From: Uranotaenia lowii
Taxonomy: Eukaryota; Arthropoda; Insecta; Diptera; Culicidae
DNA length: 64,000 nt
Direction of reading: 5' to 3'
Assembly (NCBI RefSeq): GCF_029784155.1
Contig: NC_073692.1
Location: 366,773,160-366,837,159 of the forward strand
In this document: piece after piece, positions 1 to 9,675 of the stretch
Position numbering within the stretch: the first letter of the stretch is position 1
Layout of the letters: each line of letters begins with the position of its first letter
Made by a program: the position numbers and the translations under genes
The notes under the pieces: generated by a model
Databases searched by the model: none
What the model saw: the letters and a program-made list of their open reading frames with translations, nothing else
What the model was told of the DNA's origin: nothing

Positions 1-2126
1 CAATTCTAATGGAGCTTTTCCGGTCATCGAATGTGGCGTAGTATTGAACATGTAAACATAATTTTTCAGAGCTTTTCGCCAATCCTCATTGGTCGCCTTA
101 GCAATCCTCAAAGCTCGTAAAATGCCCTGATTTTGACGTTCTACTAGCCCGTTCATTTGTGGCCAGTAGGGAATAGTTCGTACTAATCTGATGTTTTTTT
201 CCACACAGTAGTTTGCAAACGCTTCGCTATTAAACGGGGGCCCATTATCACTTCGGATGGTCTCTGGATAAGTTTGCTCAGCAAAAATGTCTTCGAGAAC
301 ATCAATTGTTTTGCTTGCATTCGTGCCTCTCATTTCTACGACTTTCAAAAACCGACTGTAATAGTCAACTAGTACTAAAAATGTAGAAAACTCTTTCGCT
401 GAAAAAAAATCTATTGCTACTTCTTGCCACGCTCTATCAGGCATACTCTTGCGAAGCATAGGCTCAGGAGGTCCATCTATTCTGACTGCAGCACACCCAA
501 TACATTTTTGAATGCGATCCACAACGTCATGATCCATGTACGGCCACCAAAGCTTCTCCCTAAGAATTCTACGCATAGTGACTATCCCGGGGTGGCCACG
601 GTGTGCAATGTCTAACGCTTTTAGTCTTAGGGCTAAGGGAAGAACTATGCGATCGTTTCTAACGAGGATTCCATCGATAATGCCAAGCTCTTTAGCAAAC
701 GCTGAATACCGAACGAGTTTCGGATGCCAGTCTTGTGACTCAATCGCTTTCATCACCTCACACAGTGTCTCATCCTTGTTTGTTTCCTTTTTTATTTCAG
801 CCAACGATATAGCAGTCATCCCCTCACCTATGGCACAAAGAAAATGTTCGGATGGCTCGTCGAATGGTGTTTGTGATTCAGCACAAAGCCGCGAGAGGAT
901 ATCAGAAATGTTCGTTGGCCCCGGAATATGCTTTATCTTGAAGTTGTAGGGCTGCAATCGCAAAGCCCAGCCCTCTGCACGAGAACAAGCCCTTTTTCCC
1001 TGTTGATGTTTTCCGCCAAAAATATATTCTAGCGTTTTGTGGTCAGTAAAAATTGTAAAAACCGTGCCGAATAAGAAGTGATAAAACTTCTCCACCGCCC
1101 AGACAACTGCGAGGGCCTCACGCTGCGTTTGTGGGTACACCCTTTCAGCTTTAGTCAGACCCTTGGAAGCGAAGCTTATGATCCTGGGAACGTTTTGCTT
1201 ATTTCTTTGCGTGAGAACCGCTCCAAGCCCAACTGGCGAAGCATCCACAAAAAGCTCAATTGAATCTTCTGGATCGAAGAACCCAAGCTGACGGACGGTG
1301 TTTGATAGTTCAAATCTCAAATCGTTAAACGCTATCAACTGATCTTCCCCAAAAACCTCGACTTCTCCTCGTACAAATTTTCGTAAAGCTTCGGTTCTTG
1401 TGGACATATTGGGGATGAAATGTCCCACAAAATTGATCAAACCCAAAAAGCTCCGCACTTCTTCTTTAGTTTTTGGAACTCTGAAGTTTTTTATTGCTGA
1501 TATTTTTTCCTCTGAAGGGCTGATACCACTGGCACTAACCTTAAAACCCAAAATTTCTAGCTGATCCGTTCCGAACAAACATTTTTCTTTGTTCAATTTA
1601 GCGTTGTTTTCTCCTAAAACATGAAGAACCTCCTGCAAGCGAGAATTATGTTCATCTAGTGTTTTTCCCGAAACTATTATGTCGTCAATGTATACGATCA
1701 CTCCTTCTATACCAGAAAGCATCTCCGTCATGATTCGCTGGAAAATTTCAGGCGCACAGTTGATGCCGAACATGAGCCTTTTATATCTCATTAGTCCTCT
1801 ATTTGACATAAACGTCGTTATTGCTCTTGAATCCGGATGTAGCTCCACATGGTGGTAGGCGGAAGTTATATCTAGCTTGGAGAAAAACTTAGCGCCCCTT
1901 AGCTTATTTAAAAAAGTGTCTATTTTTGGAAGGGGGTAGTGCTCACGTTGTATTGCCTCATTTGGATATTTCATGTTAACGCATAGTCTTATATCTCCTT
2001 TGGCTTTCGGTACAATGACCATCGGAGAAATCCATTCAGGGGGTTCTATAGCTGGCTCGATCACATCTTGTTCTAACATTTCTTGTATCTTCTTATCTAC
2101 TAGCTGTTCTAGTGCAACAGGTATCC
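1..2126 (-). CDS. Ty3 pol, RT-RNase H-integrase part (partial)
   Basis: This minus-strand frame is open from the RTE insertion to the window edge. RT carries YIDD at 1692-1681. An RNase H region follows (about 1300-950, with a VDAS motif), then an HHCC-type integrase zinc region near 560-480. The integrase core has a first Asp in AIDFF near 400, a second in SDNGPPF near 245 and the Glu in GLVERQ near 150. These are the D-D-E residues of retroelement integrases. No stop codon is evident, so the enzyme core looks intact. The start of pol is not here: it lies beyond the nested insertion, at 3114. Substrates are the element's own RNA and cDNA. Confidence 0.88.
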
Positions 2127-2656
2127 TAACCTACCTACCTAAGGGTCCAGCGCCGATTGACCGGCGCATAGGGCTGAGATAAAAGATCTCCACTGCTGGC
2201 GATCCGGAGCCAGCGTCTTCACTTGCTGCCAGCCAAGGTTCTCGTCAACTGTGCGGATTTCAGCGGCTAGACTTCGCCGCCACGAGCTTTTGGGCCTGCC
2301 TCTTCTTCGATGCCCATCTGGATTCCAGTCAAGCGCCTCTCTGCAAATCTCGTTTTCATCTCTTCGCAGCGTGTGCCCAATCCATCTCCACTTACGTTCC
2401 CGAATCTCGATTTCTAGCGCCTTTTGATGACACCGGCGATGAAGTTCAACGTTTGAGATCCAGTTGCCAGGCCACCAAGCGCGGATGATGTTCCGCAGGC
2501 ACCGATTCACAAAAACTTGCAGTTTTCGCGTCGTCACCGCATATGTGCACCAAGTCTCACACCCGTACAGCAATACGGATTTGACGTTTGAGTTGAAGAT
2601 TCGGATCTTAGTTCGTAGAGAGATCTGGCGTGACCGCCAGATGTTTCGGAGACTCG
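2127..2656 (-). mobile_element. RTE-type LINE 3' fragment nested in Ty3 pol
   Basis: This 530-bp insert encodes the C-terminal tail of an RTE-clade ORF (2573-2139), with the motifs WWPGNWISN, RERKWRWIGH, RRGRPKSSWRRSLA and LAPDRQQWRSF. Its 3' end is a short TAGG tandem repeat at 2141-2127, typical of RTE elements. It matches the same part of the larger RTE copies at 34.4-37.1 kb and 9.7-10.6 kb. The 4-bp sequence ATCC stands at both edges (2123-2126 and 2657-2660) and is the likely target duplication. Removing the insert plus one ATCC brings the two halves of the Ty3 pol frame back into register. Confidence 0.88.
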
Positions 2657-3114
2657 ATCCGCAGGTAAGATATTTTTCGAGGAGGAATTTTGGGATCGAC
2701 TGACAGTTTGACCTGAATGTTAGGGAACTTAGGAAAGCTTGGCAACTTTACTTCAACATTTTGAACATTTAGCCCTATTTTTAAGATTTTCAAATCCTCT
2801 GCCGTTCGCTTGCTAAGTAACGATTTTTTTGCTCCTTGAATAACGAAGAATTCCGAATAAATTTTGGGTTTATTTTCGTTTACGGTGACCCAAGCTTCAA
2901 AGCCACCTAGCACTTTCAAAGGCTGCTGACTAGCGTATGCAAGAAATTGCCTTTCACCCCCAATTCTTTTCTTAAAAATCTTCACATTATTTTTCAACAG
3001 CAACGACCATACATTTTCAGTTACTGTGTTGATTGCTGATCCCGAATCAATAAGAAACTGTACTGGGAAGCTATCAATCTTACAGATAATGTTTTCGTTG
3101 TCATATGATTTTTC
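2657..3114 (-). CDS. Ty3 pol, protease part (second exon of a gag-pol transcript)
   Basis: The frame encodes a retroviral-type aspartic protease with active site FLIDSGSAIN at about 3060-3030, followed by the linker towards RT. Translation stops making sense at 2656, where the RTE fragment begins. There is no usable ATG at the 5' end of this block. Instead it is preceded by a pyrimidine-rich tract and AG at 3116-3115, and is in phase with gag across the proposed intron 3115-3272. I therefore read it as joined to gag by splicing rather than started independently. Ribosomal frameshifting is less likely because gag is closed by a TAA well upstream. Confidence 0.8.
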
Positions 3115-3272
3115 CTAATAGGAAAAATAAAAAATAAAGAAATAATTATAAATAGGTCCAATTTTTTGAACAAATCGATTTATTCGTTAACTAGGTTAGT
3201 TTTGTATTAACCAATCAAATAGAAGATAAACATAAAAGATATTTTAAAAATACGACTACTGCATTACTCTAC
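3115..3272 (-). other. Candidate retrotransposon intron between gag and pol (158 nt)
   Basis: On the minus strand gag reads CCT AAG and then GTAGAGTAA, where GT (3272-3271) is a candidate 5' splice site and TAA (3266-3264) is the gag stop. The segment is AT-rich and contains a CTAAC branch-like motif and a long T/C tract. It ends CCTATTAG at 3115, followed by GAA AAA TCA, the start of the protease frame. Joining 3273 to 3114 leaves the frame in phase 0. The unspliced RNA would give Gag only and the spliced RNA Gag-Pol. Splice use is inferred from sequence alone. Confidence 0.6.
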
Positions 3273-4217
3273 CTTAGGAAATATTTCGCTTTCGTTCAGG
3301 TGGGCTGTATTGTATTCTTTACGCTGATTTTCGTCTACATGGTTGGTCTCGCGTCTGCTTGGAAAATTTGGCCTCCTGCTAGAAACTTTGCGTTGAGTTC
3401 TACAAAATTTTGCAAAATGTCCGCGGAATCCACATTTGTTGCATTTTGCATTCTTCGCACCACAATCCCTTGAATCACTTTCATGGTCGGTAGAGCCACA
3501 TCTGGAACATTCCTGATCCGATAGGGGTTTCCTTGTGCTAAAGTTTCCGAAATTTGTGTACCTTTGACGCTGTCTAGAGCTTGACGCCCTTTGAACTGCT
3601 GCTACATTCTCAGTTTCGGATACTGTTTTAAAAGGATGTATTTTTTCTTTTTGGTTCCTAAGAATTTCGCGATTCATAGCATAATTTATGAGCTCGTCTA
3701 GGTTCATTGTATTTTCTAAGCCTTTATCCCTGACGCGCTCGTCCTTTGCACCCATAGTTATTTGTTGCAAAATTTCTTTTTCCTCGCGGTCAGAAAAATC
3801 GCAACGGTTTCCTTGGGTACGCAGGCGCAAGATGAACTGGTTGAACGATTCATCGAAGGATTGTTTTATAGACCGAAAAACTTCCAGCTCAACTCGCTCG
3901 TTCCGCTTTCCAACAAAGAAGTGATTCAAGCGCTTAATCGCGTTGTCGTACTCCGGTACCTCTAGTGGCATCAATGGTACTTTAACTGGTTCGGGATAGA
4001 TTTCGGTGGCAACTGGTCTGCAGTTGTAATAAAAATGCTGCAGTTTTCGGCCACCTCGAGCCAACAAGTATATAAATTTTTCATGTTGTGTTTCTATTTG
4101 TTTTATTTCCAGTATGAGTTCAAATGCTCTGTGCCACTCTTCCCACTCTCGACGGAGGTCTGAGGCATCCACGGCACCGTTGAATGGTTCTAGTGGCCAC
4201 TGATCCATCTGCAACAA
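3264..4217 (-). CDS. Ty3/gypsy Gag
   Basis: This is a 317-residue structural polyprotein of the element, forming virus-like particles and binding its RNA in the cytoplasm. The N-terminal two thirds is capsid-like and mostly helical (EEWHRAFELILE, FVGKRNERVELEVFRSI, QFILRLRTQGNRC). Near residues 235-275 are two zinc-knuckle-like motifs, CSRCGSTDHE...C and CNKCGFRGHFAKFC. The basic SSRQRQR and RKVSSRRPNFPSRR stretches suit RNA binding. Two starts are possible, at 4217 and three codons later (MDQWP). The unspliced protein ends two codons after a candidate 5' splice site at 3272, so most of Gag would also be the N-terminus of a spliced Gag-Pol. Confidence 0.88.
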   Translation of the reverse strand: MLQMDQWPLEPFNGAVDASDLRREWEEWHRAFELILEIKQIETQHEKFIYLLARGGRKLQHFYYNCRPVATEIYPEPVKVPLMPLEVPEYDNAIKRLNHFFVGKRNERVELEVFRSIKQSFDESFNQFILRLRTQGNRCDFSDREEKEILQQITMGAKDERVRDKGLENTMNLDELINYAMNREILRNQKEKIHPFKTVSETENVAAVQRASSSRQRQRYTNFGNFSTRKPLSDQECSRCGSTDHESDSRDCGAKNAKCNKCGFRGHFAKFCRTQRKVSSRRPNFPSRRETNHVDENQRKEYNTAHLNESEIFPKVE

Positions 4218-4807
4218 TGGACATGATTAATGATAGAATGATCACGTGATAAAATCACTATTATGAATGGAAATAAACCCTCCAGGTGAAACGAAGATGA
4301 AGGAAAATTTAATGACAAGCCAGTTTCCATTTTTAAATAAAATACTATTCAACCCGAAAGGGAGTGATATTGCTTTATTTCAATTTTTTTTTTGTTAAGA
4401 AACATTTCATTCATATTAAGACACATTCAGCTCTTCAGATAGATTCTGGACTAGCTTATGTACTGCGCTTCAGTTTTTTCTAACCGGACTCGCATATTAT
4501 TGCTCTTCGGTAATGATTACCGGACTAGCATAGCACTTCAAAACACAATTCCGGTTTAGCTTTACTTGCACTACGACTTTTGGTCGGTCTTGCTCTTTTG
4601 GTATGAACATTCATTTTTAATAGCACTTCGGAATTTATTTTGGACCTGCTTTAGCGCTTCGATTAAAACCGGACTCGCTTAATATCTAGTTCAGCACCTT
4701 TGCATTTCCAGCACTTCGATAGAGAGAATAATAAGCGCCCGCGGAGAAAATTAGCGCCCGCGGAGAAAATTAGCGCCCGCTTATGATTAGTAGACTTACC
4801 TTGAATG
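4218..4807 (-). other. Ty3 5' leader with degenerate short repeats
   Basis: This untranslated leader lies between the primer-binding site and gag. It repeatedly contains variants of the words CTTCGG and CCGGACTCGC at irregular 50-70 bp spacing (4430-4700). It also holds three copies of a 19-bp unit, TTAGCGCCCGCGGAGAAAA, at 4732-4783. No ORF of note is present. A packaging or translational role is possible but unproven. Confidence 0.6.
4732..4783. repeat. 19-bp tandem repeat, about 2.7 copies
   Basis: The unit TTAGCGCCCGCGGAGAAAA recurs head to tail just downstream of the Ty3 primer-binding site, in transcript sense. The copies are nearly identical and GC-rich against an AT-rich background. 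Confidence 0.8.
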
Positions 4808-4825
4808 ATCCTACCGACTGCGCCA
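4808..4825 (-). promoter_or_regulatory. Primer-binding site, tRNA-Ser-like
   Basis: On the minus strand TGGCGCAGTCGGTAGGAT follows the LTR end by 3 bases. It is complementary to a tRNA 3' end of the form ATCCTACCGACTGCG-CCA, which fits insect tRNA-Ser as I know it. The tRNA identity is from memory of the family, not a search. Confidence 0.7.
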
Positions 4826-4828
4826 AAT

Positions 4829-5078
4829 TGTAGAGTCCACTAAATAACTGCTGGATATGCTTTTATAATGGAAAACACCGACACTTTGACAACACCACTT
4901 TTTATTGTCCGCTTGGTTCAACGGTCGAAAACTAACTGCCTTTCGCGGCAACTGCTACACTCTTAATTCATTCCACAAATATATAAGTAAACATTACACA
5001 AAATGCACTCTCATTATTATTTACTAAAGACCAATTCATACACTAGATAGGAGGAGATAAAGGCCTATAATTTCTACA
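4829..5078 (-). repeat. Ty3 5' LTR (250 bp)
   Basis: The segment is bounded by TGTAGA at 4829 and TCTACA at 5078, so the ends are TG...CA with a 6-bp inverted repeat. It directly abuts the primer-binding site at 4825. It carries the element's promoter by position. The matching 3' LTR would lie before base 1. Confidence 0.85.
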
Positions 5079-6261
5079 GTTTTGCTTCAATTGACTTGAA
5101 AATTTGATACAACATTCTTGAAATGTTTTACAATAAGAAAATAAAAAAATAAAAAAATCGATTTTTTGAAAGTGTTAGACCCTACCCCCCCCTTAAGGAA
5201 TCGTAAATGTATAATATGTTTTAGTAGTGTTTAAAGTCTTTCTTAGTTCGATATCAGAAAAAAAACTACATTTAATTTTATCTTAACTTTATTATCTTAA
5301 ACTTTTGGTACAGGATCTTTGTTTTGTTTCAGTTTCATTTGTTTTCGATTGACATAAAGCATTTGGCATGAAGTAACAAGCAATAGTTTTTTTTTTTTGA
5401 TCGTAACAATAAATCCAATTCTCACACGAGAATCATTAATTACTGAAACGAAATTTTGAATACAATGTTCAATAGATTTACACAATTAAGAAAAAAAATA
5501 TCGCCTTATGATAAGATAGATTAATTTACACAGAAAACAAAACAACTGTATATATACAACAATTGCTCAGCAATATAACAAAAATGTATCAATGTTGAAC
5601 TAGTCGATTAACAAGGTGCATTTTTTTTTGTTTTCTTTATTTTTGGAGCTATATTTAAATTTCTGTGGTAAGCTCTTCTTCACACACTCATATTTGCGAT
5701 TTGACTAATTGCGTTGTGCGCTGTTGTTCAATTATGGGAACTGAACGGAAGCGTTAATAGAATTGAAAGTTTACATTACTTCATTAACGTTTCTGAATGG
5801 ACGCACTTAACAGAAAGTCGATAGACCAATTAGCTATAGTTATTTTCGTTAAAAGTCACATATCGCTTAAAGAACTAAACACATAACAATCTGCTTTCCA
5901 GATTTTTTTTTTAATATTTTTTTGTAAGACACTAAGTATTCACTTTTCAGTTTGCCTCCTAATCCCCCTACGCAAATATATTATTGTTGTTTGAATTTAA
6001 TATATTTTAGGCTAGGCACAACAATACACACTACTTTCAAGAGCATAAAACCCCGAGTGATTTTACACTTTATACTTAACTCAACTAATACTCAAATTGA
6101 TCGTCGGTTTTCAGTATTACATCATAAATGGGGTCTTAGCTCAGATGTTTCATTTACATGCAGTGTGTATGTAAAGCGCTCGAATTTGAAAATCGCTTTG
6201 AGCGACTGACTATTGATTGGTTCCAAATTGTTTGCTACCAAACAACACCCGCCGGATGCTG
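5079..6261 (-). other. Probable 3' UTR and flank of the Ig gene
   Basis: This AT-rich stretch has no credible ORF. On the minus strand AATAAA signals occur at 5641-5636 and 5293-5288, so the 3' UTR of the Ig gene (stop at 6264-6262) could end near 5.6 or 5.27 kb. The ends are inferred. No transposon signature was seen. Confidence 0.4.
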
Positions 6262-6350
6262 TTAGAATCTGATCGTACTGGATAGAAGGGCTGCCAGCAG
6301 AGCGTACAGTAAGGCTTGTAGAGTTGATATTTTCAACGATGCTGCGGATG
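6262..6350 (-). CDS. Ig gene exon 5: C-terminal hydrophobic tail (GPI-signal-like)
   Basis: The exon begins after TTTTTTAATTGCAG (acceptor AG at 6352-6351), completes an Ala codon split by the intron, and encodes 28 further residues before TAA at 6264-6262. The peptide ends TLQALLYALLAALLSSTIRF: a hydrophobic segment of about 15 residues, preceded by small residues (SGASAAS) suitable as an omega site. This fits a GPI-anchor signal better than a transmembrane helix with a cytoplasmic tail. A longer ORF in another frame over the same bases (6382-6122) ignores the splice site and is rejected. Confidence 0.78.
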
Positions 6351-6414
6351 CTGCAATTAAAAAAGAAAATTGTTAGGATCATTTATTAAAATTTATACAA
6401 TTGCGTGATCTTAC

Positions 6415-6587
6415 CGCTGAAGAGCTTCTCTCTCCGTTTGGTGTAGTTCGTTCCGGGTATCGAGAGCTGGCACTGGATGTTGGCGTCCTTGCTGTTATCC
6501 GCTAGAACATGCTGCAGCAAAACATCGTATGATCCGTGAATGTTTTCCTCCGTTAGTGTTACTTGCTTGGTAATTTCTTCGTCAATG
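6415..6587 (-). CDS. Ig gene exon 4: end of second Ig-like domain
   Basis: The acceptor is TTTTTCCTTTCAG (6590-6588) and the donor is GTAAGA at 6414. One base completes a Phe codon begun in the previous exon. Some 57 codons follow, rich in charged and polar residues and containing NIQCQLSIPGTNYTKRR. The Cys in NIQCQL pairs by position with the Cys in LMVSCAVSD of exon 3 to make the second Ig-like fold. The exon ends one base into a Gly codon that exon 5 completes. Confidence 0.78.
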
Positions 6588-6978
6588 CTGAAAGGAAAAA
6601 TTAACTGTTGAGTATGGTTTCACAGCATTTGAGTAGTGGATAGTTATGCAATGTTCTGTACTGATGGTCTCAAGATTGAAAATTTGCTGATTGTTCGGGA
6701 ATGTCGTAATTGAGCTTGTGTCAATATGCCTAAGTGTGTGTCTGCAAGGCATTCTCTAGCCAGTATAGTCTTTCAATCGAAATTGGATAAAAAAATCCGA
6801 AGCGATTCCAATAGACGCCAAATATATTCTATTATAGTCTTTGTTCTTAAAAAGAACATATCCATGGCCCACCTTTCCAAAAATTTGACTTCGAGCTTAA
6901 TTTAGGTTATGATCTGATGAAGCATGAGGAGTTCAGCTTTTAGAAGGAAACGTCAACAATCCTTATGCTGAGATTATA
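6588..6978. other. Intron sequence, no feature seen
   Basis: AT-rich DNA at the 5' end of exon 4, before the first transposon remnant. I see no ORF, repeat or RNA gene. Confidence 0.5.
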
Positions 6979-7351
6979 CAGGGTGTCCCATTATGTCTAA
7001 GCACAATTTTGATACATCCCTGCTCATTCCGGATGACTTTCAAACAGCCGATGTCTGCTGTGTGTTGTTGTTTACAGTTAGCTTAAAATTCTATGTATCA
7101 TAATGACGAAAATGGAAAAATGCTTACATTGAAGCGGTCCGGATATTAATTCGAAAGTATTGAGACGAAAGCAACTTGGTGAATAAAAAAAATTTGGACG
7201 GAAACCGGGTCCGATGGACAAAACTTTGGACCGGATAGTTGTGCGTGGTTATGTCAGTAACAAGACTGCCTCAGATTGGGATATGGCCAAAAAAGTGAGA
7301 TCCCATCGCCGCACCGATCATCGTGCCAAAGAAAGATTGGATTTAAAGACA
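6979..7351 (+). mobile_element. Tc1/mariner-like remnant (outer element, left part)
   Basis: It begins TA then CAGGGTGTCCC, a typical Tc1/mariner terminal sequence. An ATG at 7103 follows, opening a decayed transposase N-terminus (KCLH, a stop, then GYVSNKTASDWDMAKKVRSHRRTDHRAKERLD). The reading is cut at 7352 by the inner element and seems to continue from 8883 (YDRFLEQADARSGKNTAFL). No matching right terminus was found, so the extent is uncertain. Confidence 0.5.
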
Positions 7352-7353
7352 TA

Positions 7354-8880
7354 AAGTCTGTTTCACATAGAATCTGGTCGCATCTTTTCATTTACTGCAG
7401 CGCTCCTAGTTGTCAAATCGCTGGTTCACTGGTGTTGGGAAAAAGTGGTAGAAATTCTGAAATTTTGAAAATTTTACCATGCAAATATGTTTTCAAGATC
7501 TTTGGGCGTTGTATTTTTTACCAACACTGTTTCTATTTCAGCCGTATGTGATAGAAATATTGCTATTTTTGCATCACAGCATGCGAAAATACAACACGTG
7601 TTGTAAAAAAAACTAGAAGGTCACAGATCTTGAAAATGTTTTTGCATGGCAAAATTTTCAAAATGTGCCGTAAGTGTCAAAATTTCTACCACTTCTTCCC
7701 AACACGAGTGAACTTGCTCTAAGTGTCGAAATTTCTACCACTTTTTCCCAACACCAGTGAACTTGCTCTTAGTGGTGAAAATTTCATCAAGATTGAAGCA
7801 GTCAGTCAAAAGTTATCGACGATGGAACGCGAAAGGCGAGAGAAAATTCTGCACACTCACGTAGAGAAACCGACGTGGTCCGGGGTAAAGATCGCGAAAT
7901 TCCTGAATCATCCTAAATCGACTGTAAATTCGGTGCTGCAACGTTACCGGGAGACTCTTACGGTGGATCGAGCAAAACAAACCAGGCGTAAAAGTGGAAC
8001 ATTTGACCGGAAGCTGCGAGCAAAGGTAATTCGATCAGTTCACAAGAATCCTGGAATCTCCTTGCGTGATTTGGCGAAAAAGTTCAAGACAAACCACAGT
8101 ACAGCTCGACGAATTTGTTTGCGAGAAGGCTTGCGGTCGTATCATGCGAGCAAACACCCCAACAGGGCGTTGAAACAAAACCTGGTTGCCAAAACCAGGG
8201 CAAGGAAGTTGTACGAGAAAGTGTTGACCAAGTACAACGGATGCATTTGATGGACGACGAAACTTACGTCTAAATGGATTTTGAACAAATACCCGGTAAC
8301 AAATTTTACCTTGCGAAGCGTAAAGGGAATGTTGCGGGTAGATTCAAGTTTGTTTTCGCAGATAAATTTGCTCGTAAGTTGATGATTTGGCAAGGGATCT
8401 GTAGGTTTACAAAGTAGAATGTCTCCAGAAGAGGGTTTTGTCATTCATTCGATCCCACAAAGGTCTGGTGAAGTTCTGGCCGGACCTGGGAAGCTGCCAC
8501 TACAACCGGGATGTATAAGGAGAACAAGATCAATTTTGTTGAAAAAAGTATCAATCCACACAACTGGGCAATAGTTGGGCAATAGTTAAGGGCAAACTGA
8601 AGAAATGTGGCAGAGCCATGAAAAAATCCGCTCAAATGGAAAAGTGGTGGAACAAGATGGCGAATGAGGTTACCAGCAGTACTGTGCAGAAAATGATGGG
8701 TGGTATCACAAAAAAAGTTCGAAAATTCATCCGGAAAGCTGACGTTTGATTTTTATGTATTTTTTTTCCTTAAAGTGCAATAAAAACTTTACAAAATGAC
8801 ATTTTTACTTTTGTTGCACGTTATTTCTTTGTGGAGAAATGATCTATTTTATCCAACCAGATTCTATGTGAAAAAGACTT
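7354..8880 (+). mobile_element. Tc1/mariner transposon with TIRs and TA duplication
   Basis: The ends are inverted repeats of at least 25 bp with one mismatch. The left end begins AAGTCTGTTTCACATAGAAT at 7354; the right end is its complement finishing at 8880. TA is present on both sides (7352-7353 and 8881-8882). The 1.5-kb body contains a decayed transposase on the plus strand. It is nested inside the older Tc1-like remnant at 6979. Confidence 0.85.
7822..8748 (+). pseudogene. Broken Tc1/mariner (DD37E-like) transposase
   Basis: The start is ATG at 7822 (MERERREKI). The first 143 codons contain two helix-turn-helix-like regions (SGVKIAKFLNHPKSTVNSVL and PGISLRDLAKKFKTNHSTA), as in Tc1/mariner DNA-binding domains. 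The frame breaks at about 8250, just before MDDETYV, the first catalytic Asp. The remainder is recognisable through frameshifts and stops (PDLGSCHYNR near 8485, NWAIV near 8563, and a basic tail to TGA at 8748). It is related to, but distinct from, the DD37E family at 19, 30 and 54 kb. It is non-functional as read. Confidence 0.78.
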
Positions 8881-8882
8881 TA

Positions 8883-9534
8883 CGATCGCTTTTTGGAGCA
8901 GGCCGACGCCAGATCCGGCAAGAACACGGCGTTTTTGGCTTACAGGTTTTTTTGATAAATTACGCAACTTCTGGCAAGCACCTTATACTAAATATTTTTT
9001 CGTTCATGACCCCAGTTCGGAGCGGAAAAAGAGTGGTTTTGACATTTCTTTCTTGCTGATTGTCATCCACAGCAGGAAACACTCGCGGAACTTGGTGTGA
9101 AGTGATTTTTACTCCAGAAACACGTCTTTAATACGAGAAGGAAAATACGAAGTTCCCTGCCATTCATTGCCATCCGGGGTGTGATATATTGACCAACTGC
9201 ATGTTCCCTAGGATGATCCAACAGGGGTATGTCCCGGAACCAACACCTTTGCCTTGGGGCTGAAATCGTTCCTTGGCTTACCAGGAAGTCCCATTTCAAC
9301 TTTCAGTTCATTTGGTGAACCCTAAGGGGTCGCTGTACGTGGCTCAACGATACTCGATCATTGTTTCTAGTTAAACTGCAAAATTCACATTTTGGCTGTA
9401 ATTTTTATGCATATGGGCCGATTGATCTACAACTTGGATATTCTTAATTTAGACATAATTTGACACAATTCTTTGGAGACTGTATGATGATACGAGATAG
9501 CGTCGTGTTTTAGGAAACGGAATACATCCTCGGA
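8883..9534. other. Outer Tc1-like remnant tail and unassigned DNA
   Basis: From 8883 to about 9058 a plus-strand frame appears to continue the outer Tc1-like remnant. From 9060 to 9534 the sequence is fairly GC-balanced and lacks a recognisable protein motif. The minus-strand ORF at 9299-9063 was not identifiable. Confidence 0.35.
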
Positions 9535-9675
9535 GACGAAACTATCATCTGGGTGACTCGTTTCAACAATCTGGGCGTTATTTTCAACCAACAGCTGGAG
9601 TTCAATACTCACACGAACTATGTTGTCTGTCGAAAAAGCTTTTCGAAGCCTTCGATTCTTATTTCGGATGGCCAA
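9535..9675 (+). mobile_element. Jockey-like LINE fragment, left part
   Basis: The plus strand reads NNLGVIFNQQLEFNTHTNYV and then LRFLFRMAN, a signature of the C-terminal side of Jockey-clade reverse transcriptases. It breaks off at about 9675, where an RTE fragment starts, and resumes at 10641. The RT core is absent (5' truncated). Confidence 0.65.

Larger units (their letters stand above)
1..5078 (-). mobile_element. Ty3/gypsy LTR retrotransposon, 3' part cut off by window start
   Basis: Reading leftwards on the minus strand, this element shows an LTR (5078-4829), a tRNA primer-binding site, a leader, gag with zinc knuckles, a retroviral-type aspartic protease, reverse transcriptase with YIDD, RNase H, and an integrase that runs off the window at base 1. 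The order protease-RT-RNase H-integrase is that of Ty3/gypsy. It resembles the lineage commonly annotated in insects as K02A2.6-like proteins, possibly mag-like; that sub-assignment is inference. The only clear lesion is a nested RTE fragment at 2127-2656. The second LTR lies outside the window, so age and target duplication cannot be judged. Confidence 0.9.

Noticed and set aside
6122..6382. 86-codon minus-strand ORF as the end of the Ig gene
   Set aside because: It reads through a good splice acceptor in the wrong frame. The phase set by exon 4 gives a different, GPI-tail-like C-terminus ending at 6262.
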